The notes: generated from the letters alone by a model not told the origin. 64,000 bases of DNA from Hominenteromicrobium mulieris (GCA_021029595.1 JAJJOY010000010.1:42045-106044), one strand, 5' to 3'. Positions 26,799-35,745 are shown, numbered from the stretch's first letter. A program made the numbers and translations.

Positions 26799-26837
26799 AT
26801 TTGTCAATAAAGACATGAACTGAGTGAGGAAAGAACA

Positions 26838-28103
26838 ATGGAGAACAAAGAGAAAATTCGCTCGCTTGCGGAAAACGTGTGGGCGTACATTGCGGCGTTT
26901 TTGCGGTGGGGCGTTTTAGGCTTGCTTGTCGGCGGGCTTGGCGGCTTCGTCGGCGCGCTGTTTGCAAAATCCGTTGCGTGGGCAACGGCCATGCGCGGCG
27001 CTAACCCATGGCTTTTATATTTGCTGCCCGTCGGCGGTTTGGCCATTGTGGGCGTTTATAAACTTTGCCGCGTTTCCGGCGTAGGCACGAACGAGGTGTT
27101 CGAGGGTGTACGCAGCAATAAAGGTGTTTCCATTTTGCTTGCGCCGGCCATTTTCCTCGGCACAACGATTACACACCTGCTCGGCGGCTCCGCGGGCCGC
27201 GAGGGCGCGGCGCTCCAAATCGGCGGAAGCGTGGCGACGTTCTTCGGCAAGCTGTTCCGTTTAAATGAGGAAGACCGCCACATTCTCACCATGTGCGGTA
27301 TGAGCGGCGTGTTCGCGGCGGTATTCGGCACGCCGATGGCGGCATGTGTCTTCGCGATAGAGGTCGTCAGCGTCGGCCGCTTCTGCACCTCGGCGCTGTT
27401 CCCGTGCATCGTGTCCTCTGCGTCTGCCTATGCACTGGCGCTGGTTATGGGCGTTGCCCCGGAGCATTTTCTCGTCGAAAATGTCCCGGCATTTGACATT
27501 TCCACAATGTGGCGTGTACTCGTCATTGCCATTTTGTGTGCGATTGCCAGTATGCTGTTCTGCTGGGCGATGCACAGCGGCGCAAAGCTCTTCAAAAAGC
27601 TTTTTAAAAACGAATTTCTCCGCGCGGCGGTCGGCGGCATTGTGGTGATTTTGCTCACATTGCTTGTCGGTACGCGTGCGTATAACGGCGGCGGTATGGA
27701 CGTCATCGAGCGCATTTTTGAAGAGGGCGTCGTGCGTCCCGAGGCATTCCTGCTCAAGATGATCTTTACCTCCATCACGATCGGCGCAGGCTTTAAAGGC
27801 GGCGAGATCGTGCCCACGCTGTTCATCGGTGCCACGCTCGGCGGTACGCTGGCGCTGCTTGTCGGTCTGAGTCCCGCGTTCGGCGCGGCCATCGGCATAG
27901 CGGCGCTGTTCTGCGGTGTGACGAACTGCCCCATTGCGACAATTCTGCTCAGCGTAGAGCTCTTCGGCGGCGAAAGCGCACTGTTCTGCATGATCGCGGC
28001 GCTTGTAAGCTTCCTGTTTTCGGGCTATTTCAGCCTTTATTCCGGACAGCAGCTTATTTATTCGAAATTGAGCGAGAAAGAGATCAATGTGCACGGACAC
28101 TAA
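26838..28103 (+). CDS. CLC-family chloride channel or antiporter
   Basis: Polytopic membrane protein of 421 residues. The anion-selectivity signatures are present: GGSAGREGAALQIGG (equivalent of GKEGP, with the gating Glu), GVFAAVFGTPMAACVFA and FKGGEIVPTLFIGATLGG. No C-terminal CBS domains are present. In the Glu gate subgroup such proteins exchange chloride, or in some lineages fluoride, for protons; this one has the GREGA form rather than the fluoride-type GREGT/V, so chloride is more likely. The start ATG follows GAGGAAAG. Confidence 0.87.
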   Translation: MENKEKIRSLAENVWAYIAAFLRWGVLGLLVGGLGGFVGALFAKSVAWATAMRGANPWLLYLLPVGGLAIVGVYKLCRVSGVGTNEVFEGVRSNKGVSILLAPAIFLGTTITHLLGGSAGREGAALQIGGSVATFFGKLFRLNEEDRHILTMCGMSGVFAAVFGTPMAACVFAIEVVSVGRFCTSALFPCIVSSASAYALALVMGVAPEHFLVENVPAFDISTMWRVLVIAILCAIASMLFCWAMHSGAKLFKKLFKNEFLRAAVGGIVVILLTLLVGTRAYNGGGMDVIERIFEEGVVRPEAFLLKMIFTSITIGAGFKGGEIVPTLFIGATLGGTLALLVGLSPAFGAAIGIAALFCGVTNCPIATILLSVELFGGESALFCMIAALVSFLFSGYFSLYSGQQLIYSKLSEKEINVHGH

Positions 28104-28124
28104 GCCGAGAACACAGGCAAAATC

Positions 28125-28153
28125 TTGACAAAACGCACTTGGCGTGGTAGAGT
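28125..28153 (+). promoter_or_regulatory. Promoter of thiC
   Basis: TTGACA (28125-28130) and TAGAGT (28148-28153), spaced 17 bases, about 25 bases before the riboswitch. Confidence 0.75.
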
Positions 28154-28179
28154 AAATACGCGGAAAACGCAAAAAATAG

Positions 28180-28268
28180 TAAACGGGGTGCTCGTATACG
28201 GGCTGAGAGGAGGGTGTGACCCTCGACCCGAATAACCTGATTTGGATAATGCCAACGTAGGGAACGGA
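28180..28268 (+). promoter_or_regulatory. TPP riboswitch (THI box)
   Basis: The conserved core is intact: GGGGTGC at the 5' end, GGGCTGAGAGG, GACCCGAATAACCTGATTTG (helix and pyrophosphate-binding bulge), then GATAATGCCAACGTAGGGAA. It lies between the promoter and thiC, which makes the thiamine precursor, and should shut expression when thiamine pyrophosphate is abundant. Confidence 0.95.
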
Positions 28269-28275
28269 AATATCC

Positions 28276-28309
28276 GGGTATGTGTCATTATCACATGCCC
28301 TTTTCTTTT
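28276..28309 (+). terminator. Riboswitch-controlled terminator ahead of thiC
   Basis: Stem GGGTATGTG-TCATTAT-CACATGCCC (9 bp, one G-T pair) followed by TTTTCTTTT, 8 bases after the aptamer. This indicates control by premature termination. Confidence 0.85.
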
Positions 28310-28342
28310 GTTCCGAAACACGCATTAGGAAAGGAACAGAAA

Positions 28343-29650
28343 ATGGAATACACAACGCAGATGGATGCCGCCCGCAAGGGCATTTTTACGCCGGAAATGG
28401 CGAAAGTTGCCGAAAAAGAGCACTTGGAGCCGAAAAAACTCATGGCGCTCATGGCGGAGGGCAAGGTCATCATCCCGTGCAATAAGGTGCATACGTGCAT
28501 AGAGCCGAACGGTCTCGGCTCCATGCTGAAGACGAAGATCAACGTCAATCTCGGCACGTCCCGCGACCTCACCGACCTTAACATGGAGCTTGAAAAAGTG
28601 AATCATGCGGTCGAAATGGGCGCGGAGGCCATTATGGACCTCAGCTCTTTCGGCGATACGCAGAAGTTCCGCCGCAAGCTGACGCACGAGTGTCCGGCGA
28701 TGATCGGCACCGTGCCGATCTATGACGCGGTCGTTTACTACCACAAGGCGCTCGGCAAAATCACTGCGCGCGAGTGGATTGACATTGTGCGCATGCATGC
28801 GGAGGACGGCGTAGACTTCATGACCATCCACTGCGGCATCAATAAAGAGACGGCGAGGAAGTTTAAACGCAACCGCCGTTTGATGAACATCGTTTCCCGC
28901 GGCGGCTCCATCATTTTTGCATGGATGGAAATGACCGGCGAGGAGAACCCGTTCTTCCAGTATTTTGACGAAATTCTCGACATTTGCCGTGAATATGACG
29001 TGACGCTCAGCCTCGGCGATGCATGCCGCCCCGGCTGCCTGCAGGACGCGACCGACGCTTCGCAGATTGAAGAACTCATCACGCTCGGCGAGCTGACCAA
29101 GCGCGCGTGGGAAAAAGACGTGCAGATCATGATCGAGGGTCCCGGCCATATGCCGCTCAATCAGATCGCGGCGAACATGGAGATTCAGAAAACGCTGTGC
29201 CACGGCGCACCGTTCTATGTGCTCGGCCCGATCGTCACGGACATCGCCCCGGGCTATGACCATATCACCTCCGCCATCGGCGGCACGGTGGCAGCCATGA
29301 ACGGCGCATCGTTCCTGTGTTACGTCACGCCCGCAGAGCACCTGCGCCTGCCGGATGTGGACGATGTGAAGGAGGGCATCATCGCGGCACGCATTGCAGC
29401 GCACGCGGCTGACATCGCAAAGGGCGTTCCGCACGCGATGGATTGGGACAACGAAATGGCAGTTGCCAGAAAGAAGCTTGACTGGAACGCGATGTTTGAC
29501 CTCGCAATCGACCCCGAAAAGGCGCGCCGCTACCGCGAATCCTCCCGCCCGGAGAAGGAAGACACGTGCAGCATGTGCGGCAACTTCTGCGCGGTGAAGA
29601 ACATGAACCGCATCTTAGACGGCGAGATCGTCTCCATCTTCGATGAATAA
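28343..29650 (+). CDS. thiC: Phosphomethylpyrimidine synthase
   Basis: Radical-SAM enzyme that rearranges aminoimidazole ribotide to hydroxymethylpyrimidine phosphate in thiamine synthesis. The 435-residue short form is typical of anaerobic Firmicutes. Recognisable segments are [43 protein letters not shown] and [11 protein letters not shown]. The C-terminal cluster motif is CSMCGNFC, with Cys-x2-Cys-x3-Cys spacing instead of the Cys-x2-Cys-x4-Cys of the enterobacterial enzyme. The ATG at 28343 follows AAAGGAAC. The TPP riboswitch argues for ThiC rather than its benzimidazole-forming paralogue BzaF. Confidence 0.94.
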   Translation: MEYTTQMDAARKGIFTPEMAKVAEKEHLEPKKLMALMAEGKVIIPCNKVHTCIEPNGLGSMLKTKINVNLGTSRDLTDLNMELEKVNHAVEMGAEAIMDLSSFGDTQKFRRKLTHECPAMIGTVPIYDAVVYYHKALGKITAREWIDIVRMHAEDGVDFMTIHCGINKETARKFKRNRRLMNIVSRGGSIIFAWMEMTGEENPFFQYFDEILDICREYDVTLSLGDACRPGCLQDATDASQIEELITLGELTKRAWEKDVQIMIEGPGHMPLNQIAANMEIQKTLCHGAPFYVLGPIVTDIAPGYDHITSAIGGTVAAMNGASFLCYVTPAEHLRLPDVDDVKEGIIAARIAAHAADIAKGVPHAMDWDNEMAVARKKLDWNAMFDLAIDPEKARRYRESSRPEKEDTCSMCGNFCAVKNMNRILDGEIVSIFDE

Positions 29651-29684
29651 TTTGAGATCATAAGACTCCTATGTGATTTGAATA

Positions 29685-29735
29685 GAGAACGGCACAGCCT
29701 TGGGCTTCCTCCCGGGCTGTGCCGTTCTCGTTTAT
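29685..29735 (+). terminator. Terminator of thiC
   Basis: 15-bp stem GAGAACGGCACAGCC with its complement around a 15-base loop, then GTTTAT. Confidence 0.8.
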
Positions 29736-29741
29736 ATGGGA

Positions 29742-29772
29742 ATAGCCACCCCGGTTTTGCCGGGGTGGCTAT
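29742..29772 (-). terminator. Probable terminator of the hflKC operon
   Basis: Stem ATAGCCACCCCGG paired with CCGGGGTGGCTAT, a few bases beyond the hflC stop. The T-run on the minus strand is weak. Confidence 0.5.
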
Positions 29773-29778
29773 CAGGCT

Positions 29779-30654
29779 TTACGGATTCGTCAAAATCTGT
29801 GCCAAGTCCGAATCCTTGCCTAAGATAATGGTCTTCTCGTCGCCGTTTAAGGTGCTCTTTAAGGCTTCAAGCGCCTGCGTGAATTTGTAGAACTCCTGCT
29901 TATCCTCGGTATTGTACGCTTTGCCGAGCAGTCGCATGTATTCGGCTTCGCCCTCGGCCTGCAATTTTGCGGCTTCGGCCTCCGCGTTCGAGACAATGAT
30001 GTTCACCTGCTTATCGACATCATTGCGGATGAGCGATGCTTCGTAGTTGCCGTCTGCGGTGTATTTTTCCGCAATCTGCTGGCGTTCGGAGATCATGCGG
30101 GCATAAACGGCGCTTTCGTTTGCCTCCGGCAGGTCAAAGCGCTTGATTTTCACGTCTTCGACCTTGATGCCGTAGTTTGCGGCAAGCGTATCGACGCTTG
30201 TGGTAATGCCCTCGTAAATGTCGTTTCGCGCTGCGCCGTCGTCCATATTGATGATGTTTGACTGCGAAAGCGTGCCCATTACGGTTTTGAGGGCGTTGTA
30301 GGTCAGCGCGTTTAAGCGTTCCTCAGCAACGCTCGTGTTGCCGAGCGATTGGTAAAATTTCAGCGGGTCGGAGACGCTCCACAGCACGTAGCAGTCCACG
30401 GTCATGTTCTGCTTGTCGGCGGTCAGCACTTCGCTCGGCGGAATATCATACAGCATGGTGGCTTTCGGGAAGGACTTCACGCTGTCCAAAAACGGCACTT
30501 TAAAGTGCAGGCCCGGCTCATCGGTCGTCGAGATGATTTTAGAGAGTCGCACGGTGCAGCCGTATTCGTTTTCCTCCACGGTGTACACGGAATTAAAGAG
30601 GCACACAGCCGCCAGTATAAGCACGGCCAAGAGGATCACGGTTTTCTTTTTCAT
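29779..30654 (-). CDS. hflC: SPFH/band 7 protein HflC
   Basis: Membrane-anchored stomatin-like protein of 291 residues with one N-terminal transmembrane segment (about 7-24) and a prohibitin domain (VEENEYGCTVRLSKI, then DPLKFYQSLGN). The C-terminal half is Ala/Glu-rich and coiled-coil-like (NAEAEAAKLQAEGEAEYM). With HflK it forms the large cage that surrounds and modulates the FtsH protease. hflK is directly upstream with a 3-base gap. Confidence 0.9.
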   Translation of the reverse strand: MKKKTVILLAVLILAAVCLFNSVYTVEENEYGCTVRLSKIISTTDEPGLHFKVPFLDSVKSFPKATMLYDIPPSEVLTADKQNMTVDCYVLWSVSDPLKFYQSLGNTSVAEERLNALTYNALKTVMGTLSQSNIINMDDGAARNDIYEGITTSVDTLAANYGIKVEDVKIKRFDLPEANESAVYARMISERQQIAEKYTADGNYEASLIRNDVDKQVNIIVSNAEAEAAKLQAEGEAEYMRLLGKAYNTEDKQEFYKFTQALEALKSTLNGDEKTIILGKDSDLAQILTNP

Positions 30655-30657
30655 CGG

Positions 30658-31686
30658 TTATTCTTCTCCTTTTTCGGGGGCGGTCGTATTCGTTTCGCTC
30701 TGTGTGAAGCTTTCAAGCGGCAGCACCTTCTGCACGCCGTTTTCGCCGGAGGTATCGATATACACCTTCACGTCCGGCAGAGCTTCGGAAATGGCTTCAT
30801 AGTACATTCTGGAGCGCGTGATACCCGGGTTCTGGCTGTACTCCTTGTACATGGCCTCGAACATCGCGACCTGCTCCGTCGCTTCGTTGATGCGCTTCTG
30901 CTTCAAATATTCGGCGTTACGCAGCAGCTCGTCGGCTTTGGCTTCCGCCTGCGGGAGCTGTGCGTTCTGGTAGGCGCGCGCCTCATTGCGCACGGTCTCT
31001 GCCTGCTGCTTTGCGGTCTCCACGGCCTTAAACGCTTCCGTAACCTCATCGGTCGGTGGGTCGGAGTCCTGAATTTTTACGTCTACAAGCGTCAAACCGA
31101 TGTCGTATTCCTGCAAAATTTCGGATACAAGCTCTTTGACACGCATCTGGATGGATTCCTTGCCGGTCGTCAAAACGGCGTCCACGGCTTCGGATCCGAC
31201 CACATTGCGCACCTGACTTTGCAGCAGGTTGCGCAGAATCGTTTCCGGGTCATACGAGCCGTAGAGGTACTTTTCAGGGTCGCTGACCTTGTACTCCACG
31301 AAGAACTCCACGTCGACGATGTTGTAGTCGCCGGTGATCATTTTCGTTTCGCTTTCGATGATGTCAAAGTTATCGGCGGAACCGACGCTGCGGTAGCCGA
31401 GCTCGAGCTTCTGGTAGACATTTACGTTGACCTTTTCCACTTTCTGAATGCCGAACGGCAGCTTAAAGTGGAAGCCGGCATCCGTAATGTCCGTCACCTT
31501 GCCGAATGTGGTCACAACGGCCTGCTCCTTGTCGTTCACGGTGTACCAAGAGCTTGCCACAACGGCGAGCAGTACGAGGGCGATCACGGCGATGAGCACG
31601 ATTTTCGGCAGCTTCTTTAAAAAGTCTCCGCTCGGCTTTTTTGGCGTTGGGATGGGAATCCCGGTGCCCTTGAATTCCTCAAACAT
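30658..31686 (-). CDS. hflK: SPFH/band 7 protein HflK
   Basis: Partner of HflC, 342 residues from the ATG at 31686 (MFEEFKGTG), which has AAAGGAGAAA upstream. A Pro-rich cytoplasmic segment is followed by a membrane span (about 27-50) and the prohibitin domain (DKEQAVVTTFGKV, VEYKVSDPEKYLYG). The C-terminus has a long coiled coil rich in Ala, Glu and Gln. No ftsH lies in the window. It follows the DUF1836 gene by 33 bases and is probably in the same transcript. Confidence 0.9.
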   Translation of the reverse strand: MFEEFKGTGIPIPTPKKPSGDFLKKLPKIVLIAVIALVLLAVVASSWYTVNDKEQAVVTTFGKVTDITDAGFHFKLPFGIQKVEKVNVNVYQKLELGYRSVGSADNFDIIESETKMITGDYNIVDVEFFVEYKVSDPEKYLYGSYDPETILRNLLQSQVRNVVGSEAVDAVLTTGKESIQMRVKELVSEILQEYDIGLTLVDVKIQDSDPPTDEVTEAFKAVETAKQQAETVRNEARAYQNAQLPQAEAKADELLRNAEYLKQKRINEATEQVAMFEAMYKEYSQNPGITRSRMYYEAISEALPDVKVYIDTSGENGVQKVLPLESFTQSETNTTAPEKGEE

Positions 31687-31719
31687 AAATTTCTCCTTTT
31701 TCAAAATCTACACGCTCAC

Positions 31720-32283
31720 TTAGAGCGCGTTCATCATGCTCTGCGCTTTGGTTTGCAGCTGCGCGGCGCGCCACGCGGTGATCATAATGCGCAAAGCCTG
31801 TTCAATCCGTTCCTTCGCGCCGGGGATCGACTCTTTGTAGTCCTTAAGGCCGTCCGCAATCAAACGGTTCATTTCGCTTTCCGAGGTTAAGCCGTGCTTC
31901 TGCACGCTGCCCGCCACCAGCACGAATGCGCCGTACAGCTCCGTATCGTCGATGGTGTCGTCGCCCTCATCGTCCAGCGCACCGTTGATGTAGCTTAAAA
32001 GCTTGCAGATCTGCTCGATGGAAAGCGTGCTTTTCAACGCGTTGATCATCAAGATGCGGCTCAACTGGCGGCGCGTGTACTTGCGCTGCTTCGGCGGTGC
32101 CAAAAAGCCGCGCTGCACCCAGTTTTGAATGATGTACGGCTCCAGCCCCGTGACCTGCGTCACCTGCGAAAGCACCAGCCCGCCGGCTAAAAACAGGGAA
32201 GAAAAAACTTCCTCCGCCGCCTGCGGCCGGTCTGCGTCAACGGAGAGCACCGTTCCGGGAAGTGTCCACTCCACTTTGTTCAT
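31720..32283 (-). CDS. DUF1836 protein, MerR-like DNA-binding regulator
   Basis: A 187-residue protein with a predicted helix-turn-helix at about residues 33-60 (LVLSQVTQVTGLEPYIIQNW) and the MerR-like turn RKYTRRQLSRILMINALK that defines DUF1836. The rest is helical. The ATG at 32283 directly abuts its AAGGAG; a GTG three codons in (32274) is 9 bases from that site and may be the true start. It leads the hflKC transcript, so control of these genes, and of itself through the dyad in its promoter, is a reasonable inference. Confidence 0.82.
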   Translation of the reverse strand: MNKVEWTLPGTVLSVDADRPQAAEEVFSSLFLAGGLVLSQVTQVTGLEPYIIQNWVQRGFLAPPKQRKYTRRQLSRILMINALKSTLSIEQICKLLSYINGALDDEGDDTIDDTELYGAFVLVAGSVQKHGLTSESEMNRLIADGLKDYKESIPGAKERIEQALRIMITAWRAAQLQTKAQSMMNAL

Positions 32284-32291
32284 CTCCTTCT

Positions 32292-32333
32292 ATGTGATGA
32301 TGAGAGTATACAGCATAATCACATGATTGTCAA
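32292..32333 (-). promoter_or_regulatory. Promoter of DUF1836-hflKC with overlapping dyad
   Basis: On the minus strand TTGACA (32328-32333) and TATACT (32305-32310) are 17 bases apart, both near-consensus. An inverted repeat ATGTGAT (32292-32298) / ATCACAT (32318-32324) flanks the -10 box, a likely operator for repression. Confidence 0.75.
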
Positions 32334-32427
32334 TAGAAGTTTAAAGATTTTTTCATGAAATCGTAAAATCCTTTGCACATGGGCAAATTTGTCATTTTTG
32401 CCCGTCTGCCGCGGACAGAAACGGGCA

Positions 32428-32456
32428 TTGACAAGGCTACTAAAACCCGATATACT
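32428..32456 (+). promoter_or_regulatory. Promoter of the zinc-ribbon membrane protein gene
   Basis: TTGACA (32428-32433) and TATACT (32451-32456), spaced 17 bases, 30 bases before the ATG. Confidence 0.8.
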
Positions 32457-32485
32457 GGGAAAAAGAGCAAAAATGAGGTGGAGAA

Positions 32486-32890
32486 ATGGTACAATGCTAT
32501 GAATGCGGCACTGTGTACCCGGAAACAATGCGCTGCTGCCCAAACTGCGGCAGTGAAGCGAAAATACAGCTTGCGCCGAACTCGGAGTTTGAAGAACCGA
32601 AAAATCCGTATGTGCAGCTCTACCGGCCGTATGGGATGCCGATGAATAACCGCATGAACGGCTACGCGGTCGCGGGCTTTGTGCTTTCGTGTGTCGCGCT
32701 TGTGCTGATGTGTGTATTCCCGCCGCTGTCAATCCTCGGCATCGTGTTCTCTGCATTGGGGCTTTCACAGATTAAGAAGAGCTTTCAGCGGGGCAAAGGC
32801 CTCGCCGTCGCCGGACTTACCATCGGCATGATAACGACCGCGTTCAGCATCTTTTTGTACGCCATGGTATTTATTGAGTCGTTGTGGTAA
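32486..32890 (+). CDS. Zinc-ribbon plus DUF4190 membrane protein
   Basis: A 134-residue protein with an N-terminal zinc ribbon (CYECGTVYPETMRCCPNCG, two Cys-x2-Cys pairs), a hydrophilic linker, and two membrane helices at about residues 57-85 and 102-130 joined by LGLSQIKKSFQRGKGLAVAGL. This arrangement matches DUF4190. Function is unknown. It is a monocistronic gene with its own promoter and terminator. Confidence 0.82.
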   Translation: MVQCYECGTVYPETMRCCPNCGSEAKIQLAPNSEFEEPKNPYVQLYRPYGMPMNNRMNGYAVAGFVLSCVALVLMCVFPPLSILGIVFSALGLSQIKKSFQRGKGLAVAGLTIGMITTAFSIFLYAMVFIESLW

Positions 32891-32909
32891 GAAAAATCCG
32901 CAAAACAAA

Positions 32910-32945
32910 AAGGCGGAAGCAGGCCGAAAAGCCTGCTTCCGCCTT
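32910..32945 (+). terminator. Terminator of the zinc-ribbon gene
   Basis: Perfect 15-bp stem AAGGCGGAAGCAGGC with its complement around CGAAAA. The T-run downstream is short, so A-rich flanks on the left may also serve the minus strand. Confidence 0.75.
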
Positions 32946-32980
32946 ACTTATTCCCTTTAAAAAGTGCCGTAAAATGCAAA

Positions 32981-33002
32981 ACGACTGCCCGAAAGCAGTC
33001 GT
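32981..33002 (-). terminator. Terminator of rpsT
   Basis: On the minus strand ACGACTGC-TTTCGG-GCAGTCGT is followed by TTTTGCATTTT, 26 bases after the rpsT stop. Confidence 0.85.
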
Positions 33003-33027
33003 CTAATGCATTGCGATGTTGGGAAAA

Positions 33028-33288
33028 TTACGCGCCAGCGTTCAGCTTCTTATCGAGAGCGGACTTCTTTCTGGCAGCCGTATTCTTGTGCAGAATACCC
33101 TTTGCAGCAGCCTGGTCGATTCTCTTGACAGCGACCTTGACAGCCTCAGCCTTGTCAGCAGCATTGGACTCGATAGCAACGTTAGCCTTCTTGATCTCTG
33201 TCTTGAGCTGAGAGTTGATCATCTTGTTCTGCAGGGTCTTTGCGGCAGCGACCTTAACGCGCTTCTTAGCGGATTTGATGTTGGGCAC
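33028..33288 (-). CDS. rpsT: 30S ribosomal protein S20
   Basis: Primary 16S rRNA-binding protein of 86 residues, Lys/Ala-rich and helical. The start is GTG at 33288, reading (M)[13 protein letters not shown], the family N-terminus, with GAGGAGGTG upstream. The longer open frame back to 33399 is the leader. The rest ([34 protein letters not shown]) is typical. Transcribed alone. Confidence 0.95.
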   Translation of the reverse strand: MPNIKSAKKRVKVAAAKTLQNKMINSQLKTEIKKANVAIESNAADKAEAVKVAVKRIDQAAAKGILHKNTAARKKSALDKKLNAGA

Positions 33289-33387
33289 AGTAGACACCTC
33301 CTCGATCGTAGGATTATAGTACGGCGAAACCGCCTGAACCGTATTGGTGGGCATAGATTCGCCTTGAACTCCAATAACGCAGACATA

Positions 33388-33416
33388 ATCATACCACATA
33401 GCCCCCGAAAATGCAA
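33388..33416 (-). promoter_or_regulatory. Promoter of rpsT
   Basis: On the minus strand TTGCAT (33411-33416) and TATGAT (33388-33393), spaced 17 bases. A leader of about 90 bases follows. Confidence 0.7.
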
Positions 33417-33552
33417 GAGCTTTTTTGCCTTTTTTCGTAAAACGGCAGATAAAAAGCGCGGTTTACCGTTAGAAGGGCTGTAAAGTACTTCCGTATGATA
33501 AAAATCTGTTTTAAATGCAATGTAAAAAGTCCCGTAAGCCGAGATTTTCTTA

Positions 33553-33581
33553 TAGACATTTTTTTAACGATATCGTATAAT
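33553..33581 (+). promoter_or_regulatory. Promoter of the metallo-hydrolase gene
   Basis: TAGACA (33553-33558) and perfect TATAAT (33576-33581), spaced 17 bases. Confidence 0.6.
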
Positions 33582-33670
33582 AAAAGCGAAAAACGCAGGA
33601 AAGCGGCGCAGACGGCAGCCGCTTTATAAAAAGGCGGCAAAGCCGCAAATTTACGGAGGAGGCGCTTATT

Positions 33671-34504
33671 TTGTCCAAGTTTTTTACAAGCCGAAAGATT
33701 TTTGACAATGTTACGCAGATCGGCGGTCTGGGCGGAGAGCTTTGCTATTTGATCGAAGGCAGTGAAAAAGCGCTGCTTATCGATGGTCTTACAGGCGTAG
33801 GCAGTTTGAAAGCGTTTGTACGCGAATGTACCGATTTGCCCGTTACGCTTGTGCTGACGCACGGACATGTGGATCACGCCGGCGCATCGTTTGAGTACGG
33901 GGAATGCTATGTGAACCCGGCGGACGTTGCGCTTTTGTACGAGCACGGCGACATCGACAAGCGCTACGGATTTGTGATGGGCGGCGGCAAGCCGGAGGGG
34001 GCGTTTTTGCCCAAAAAGGAAGACGTTGTGCCGCCGTGCGCAGTGAAGACGCTGCCTGTTCAGGACGGCGACGTGTTCGATCTCGGCGGCGTGCAGATTG
34101 AGGCCATTGCCGTGCCGGGTCATACCGTGGGAACCATGGTCTATCTGGACCGTGCCCGCCGCGTTCTGTATTCCGGCGACGCCTGCAATGCGAACACACT
34201 GCTCGGTTTGCCGTGCTCCACAACAGTCGAGACGTATGCGAAAAGCCTCGACCACCTTGCGACATATCTTAAGGACATCGACAAGTTTTACGGCGGTCAC
34301 GGTCTGCAGGCTGTTCCGGCGTACATCGTAGACGAAGCGATGATACTGTGCGAGGAGATTTTAAGCGATGACGACGACCGGTTCGAAACGGAGTTCCTCG
34401 GGCGCAAATTTCTCTATGCCCGCAAGTTTGACGGCATGTTCCACCGCGAGGACGGCGGCATCGCGAACATTGCCTACGTCATGGAAAAGGTCTACAATAA
34501 ATAA
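33671..34504 (+). CDS. MBL-fold metallo-hydrolase
   Basis: Metallo-beta-lactamase-fold enzyme of 277 residues. The metal-binding signature THGHVDHAG is intact, with a further His in PGHTVGTM and Asp in YSGDACNANT, and the final His in GGHGL. This set fits a binuclear hydrolase of the glyoxalase II or lactonase type; the substrate is unknown. The start codon is TTG at 33671, with GGAGGAGG 11 bases upstream, and no ATG fits better. A single gene with its own promoter. Confidence 0.87.
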   Translation: MSKFFTSRKIFDNVTQIGGLGGELCYLIEGSEKALLIDGLTGVGSLKAFVRECTDLPVTLVLTHGHVDHAGASFEYGECYVNPADVALLYEHGDIDKRYGFVMGGGKPEGAFLPKKEDVVPPCAVKTLPVQDGDVFDLGGVQIEAIAVPGHTVGTMVYLDRARRVLYSGDACNANTLLGLPCSTTVETYAKSLDHLATYLKDIDKFYGGHGLQAVPAYIVDEAMILCEEILSDDDDRFETEFLGRKFLYARKFDGMFHREDGGIANIAYVMEKVYNK

Positions 34505-34643
34505 AAAGCGCCACAAAGACATGCGCGTTTTGCCATACGACTGCGGTGTCCGTGCATGTTGTTCACTTTTTCGCACGGGCTTGACACAGCTTTGACAAAA
34601 TCCCCAAAAGCCCGCAGAATGCGCCCAAAACGCCGAAAATTAC

Positions 34644-34672
34644 TTGATTTATTCCCCTGAATATACTATAAT
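34644..34672 (+). promoter_or_regulatory. Promoter of ldh
   Basis: TTGATT (34644-34649) and perfect TATAAT (34667-34672), spaced 17 bases, 54 bases before the ATG. The rest of the gap 34505-34643 shows nothing I can name. Confidence 0.8.
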
Positions 34673-34726
34673 CAAAGCGATAATCCAAAATTCTGCAACT
34701 ATACTGAAAAAAGGATGGTTTGAACT

Positions 34727-35674
34727 ATGAATAAAATTACCATTATCGGCAGCGGCAGCGTCGGCTCCACGATCGCTTACACCCTCACCGTGCAGGGCAT
34801 TGCTTCCGAGATTGTCATGATCGATATCAACGAGGAAAAGGCAAAGGGCGAGGCCCTGGACATCCGTCAGGGCGTTCCGTTCTGCACGCCATGTTCCGTT
34901 TACGCGGGCAGCTATGAAGACGCAAAGGATTCCGACATCGTCATCATCACGTCCGGCATTGCCCGTAAGCCCGGCCAGACCAGACTGGACCTTGCACAGA
35001 CGAACGTCAACATCATCAAGAGCATCACGCCGAACATCACGAAGTACGCACCGGATGCAATCTATCTGTTCGTCAGCAACCCGGTTGATATCCTCACCTA
35101 CACGTTCTGCAAGTGCTCCGGCATTCCGGAGTCCCGCATCCTCGGTTCCGGTACCATCCTCGATACCGCCCGTCTGCGTGCACGTCTCTCCGAGTACTAC
35201 CAGATTAACCAGCAGAACGTACACGCTTACGTTCTGGGCGAGCACGGCGACAGCTCCTTCGTGCCGTGGTCCGTTGCGAACATCTCCAACATCCCGGCAA
35301 ACGCATACCAGAAGGCTATGGAAAACACCGACGGCATGTTGATTCCGCCGCTCAACTATGCGGACGTTGAGGATTACATGCGCAAATCCGGCGGCAACGT
35401 TATCAGGCGCAAGGGCGCAACGTTCTATGCGGTTTCCATTTCCGTCTGTCATATCGTAAAGTGCATCCTCTCCGGCATCGATACCAACATGACGGTTTCT
35501 ACCATGCTGAACGGCGAATACGGCATCAGCGATGTCTGCCTGAGCCTGCTCACCACCGTCGGCCACAAGGGTGTTGTGAATAAGCTCAACCTGCCGCTGA
35601 CCGAGAGCGAGCATGCCGCGCTTGTACATAGCTCTGAGTGCCTCAAGGAGATCATCAAGAAGGTTCAGATCTAA
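34727..35674 (+). CDS. ldh: L-lactate dehydrogenase
   Basis: NAD-dependent enzyme that reduces pyruvate to L-lactate to regenerate NAD during fermentation. The 315-residue protein has the Rossmann motif IGSGSVGSTIAY, the substrate loop GIARKPGQTRLDL, where Gln marks lactate rather than malate specificity, the FVSNPVDILTY segment, and GEHGDSSF with the catalytic His. Codon use is strongly biased, in keeping with high expression. It has its own promoter and terminator. Confidence 0.94.
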   Translation: MNKITIIGSGSVGSTIAYTLTVQGIASEIVMIDINEEKAKGEALDIRQGVPFCTPCSVYAGSYEDAKDSDIVIITSGIARKPGQTRLDLAQTNVNIIKSITPNITKYAPDAIYLFVSNPVDILTYTFCKCSGIPESRILGSGTILDTARLRARLSEYYQINQQNVHAYVLGEHGDSSFVPWSVANISNIPANAYQKAMENTDGMLIPPLNYADVEDYMRKSGGNVIRRKGATFYAVSISVCHIVKCILSGIDTNMTVSTMLNGEYGISDVCLSLLTTVGHKGVVNKLNLPLTESEHAALVHSSECLKEIIKKVQI

Positions 35675-35692
35675 GTTAAGTTTATCCGTAAC

Positions 35693-35724
35693 AAAGCCCC
35701 GGAGCACCTGCCCCGGGGCTTTTC
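35693..35724 (+). terminator. Terminator of ldh
   Basis: Stem AAAGCCCCGG-n10-CCGGGGCTTT followed by TC. Confidence 0.8.
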
Positions 35725-35745
35725 AGTGAAGACGAGAGGAATGCC

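Noticed and set aside
30349..31620. 423-codon open frame on the plus strand
   Set aside because: It is the complement of hflC and hflK, which are well supported, and has no recognisable domain.
33289..33399. N-terminal extension of rpsT
   Set aside because: The family N-terminus begins at the GTG at 33288, preceded by GAGGAGGTG; the rest is untranslated leader.
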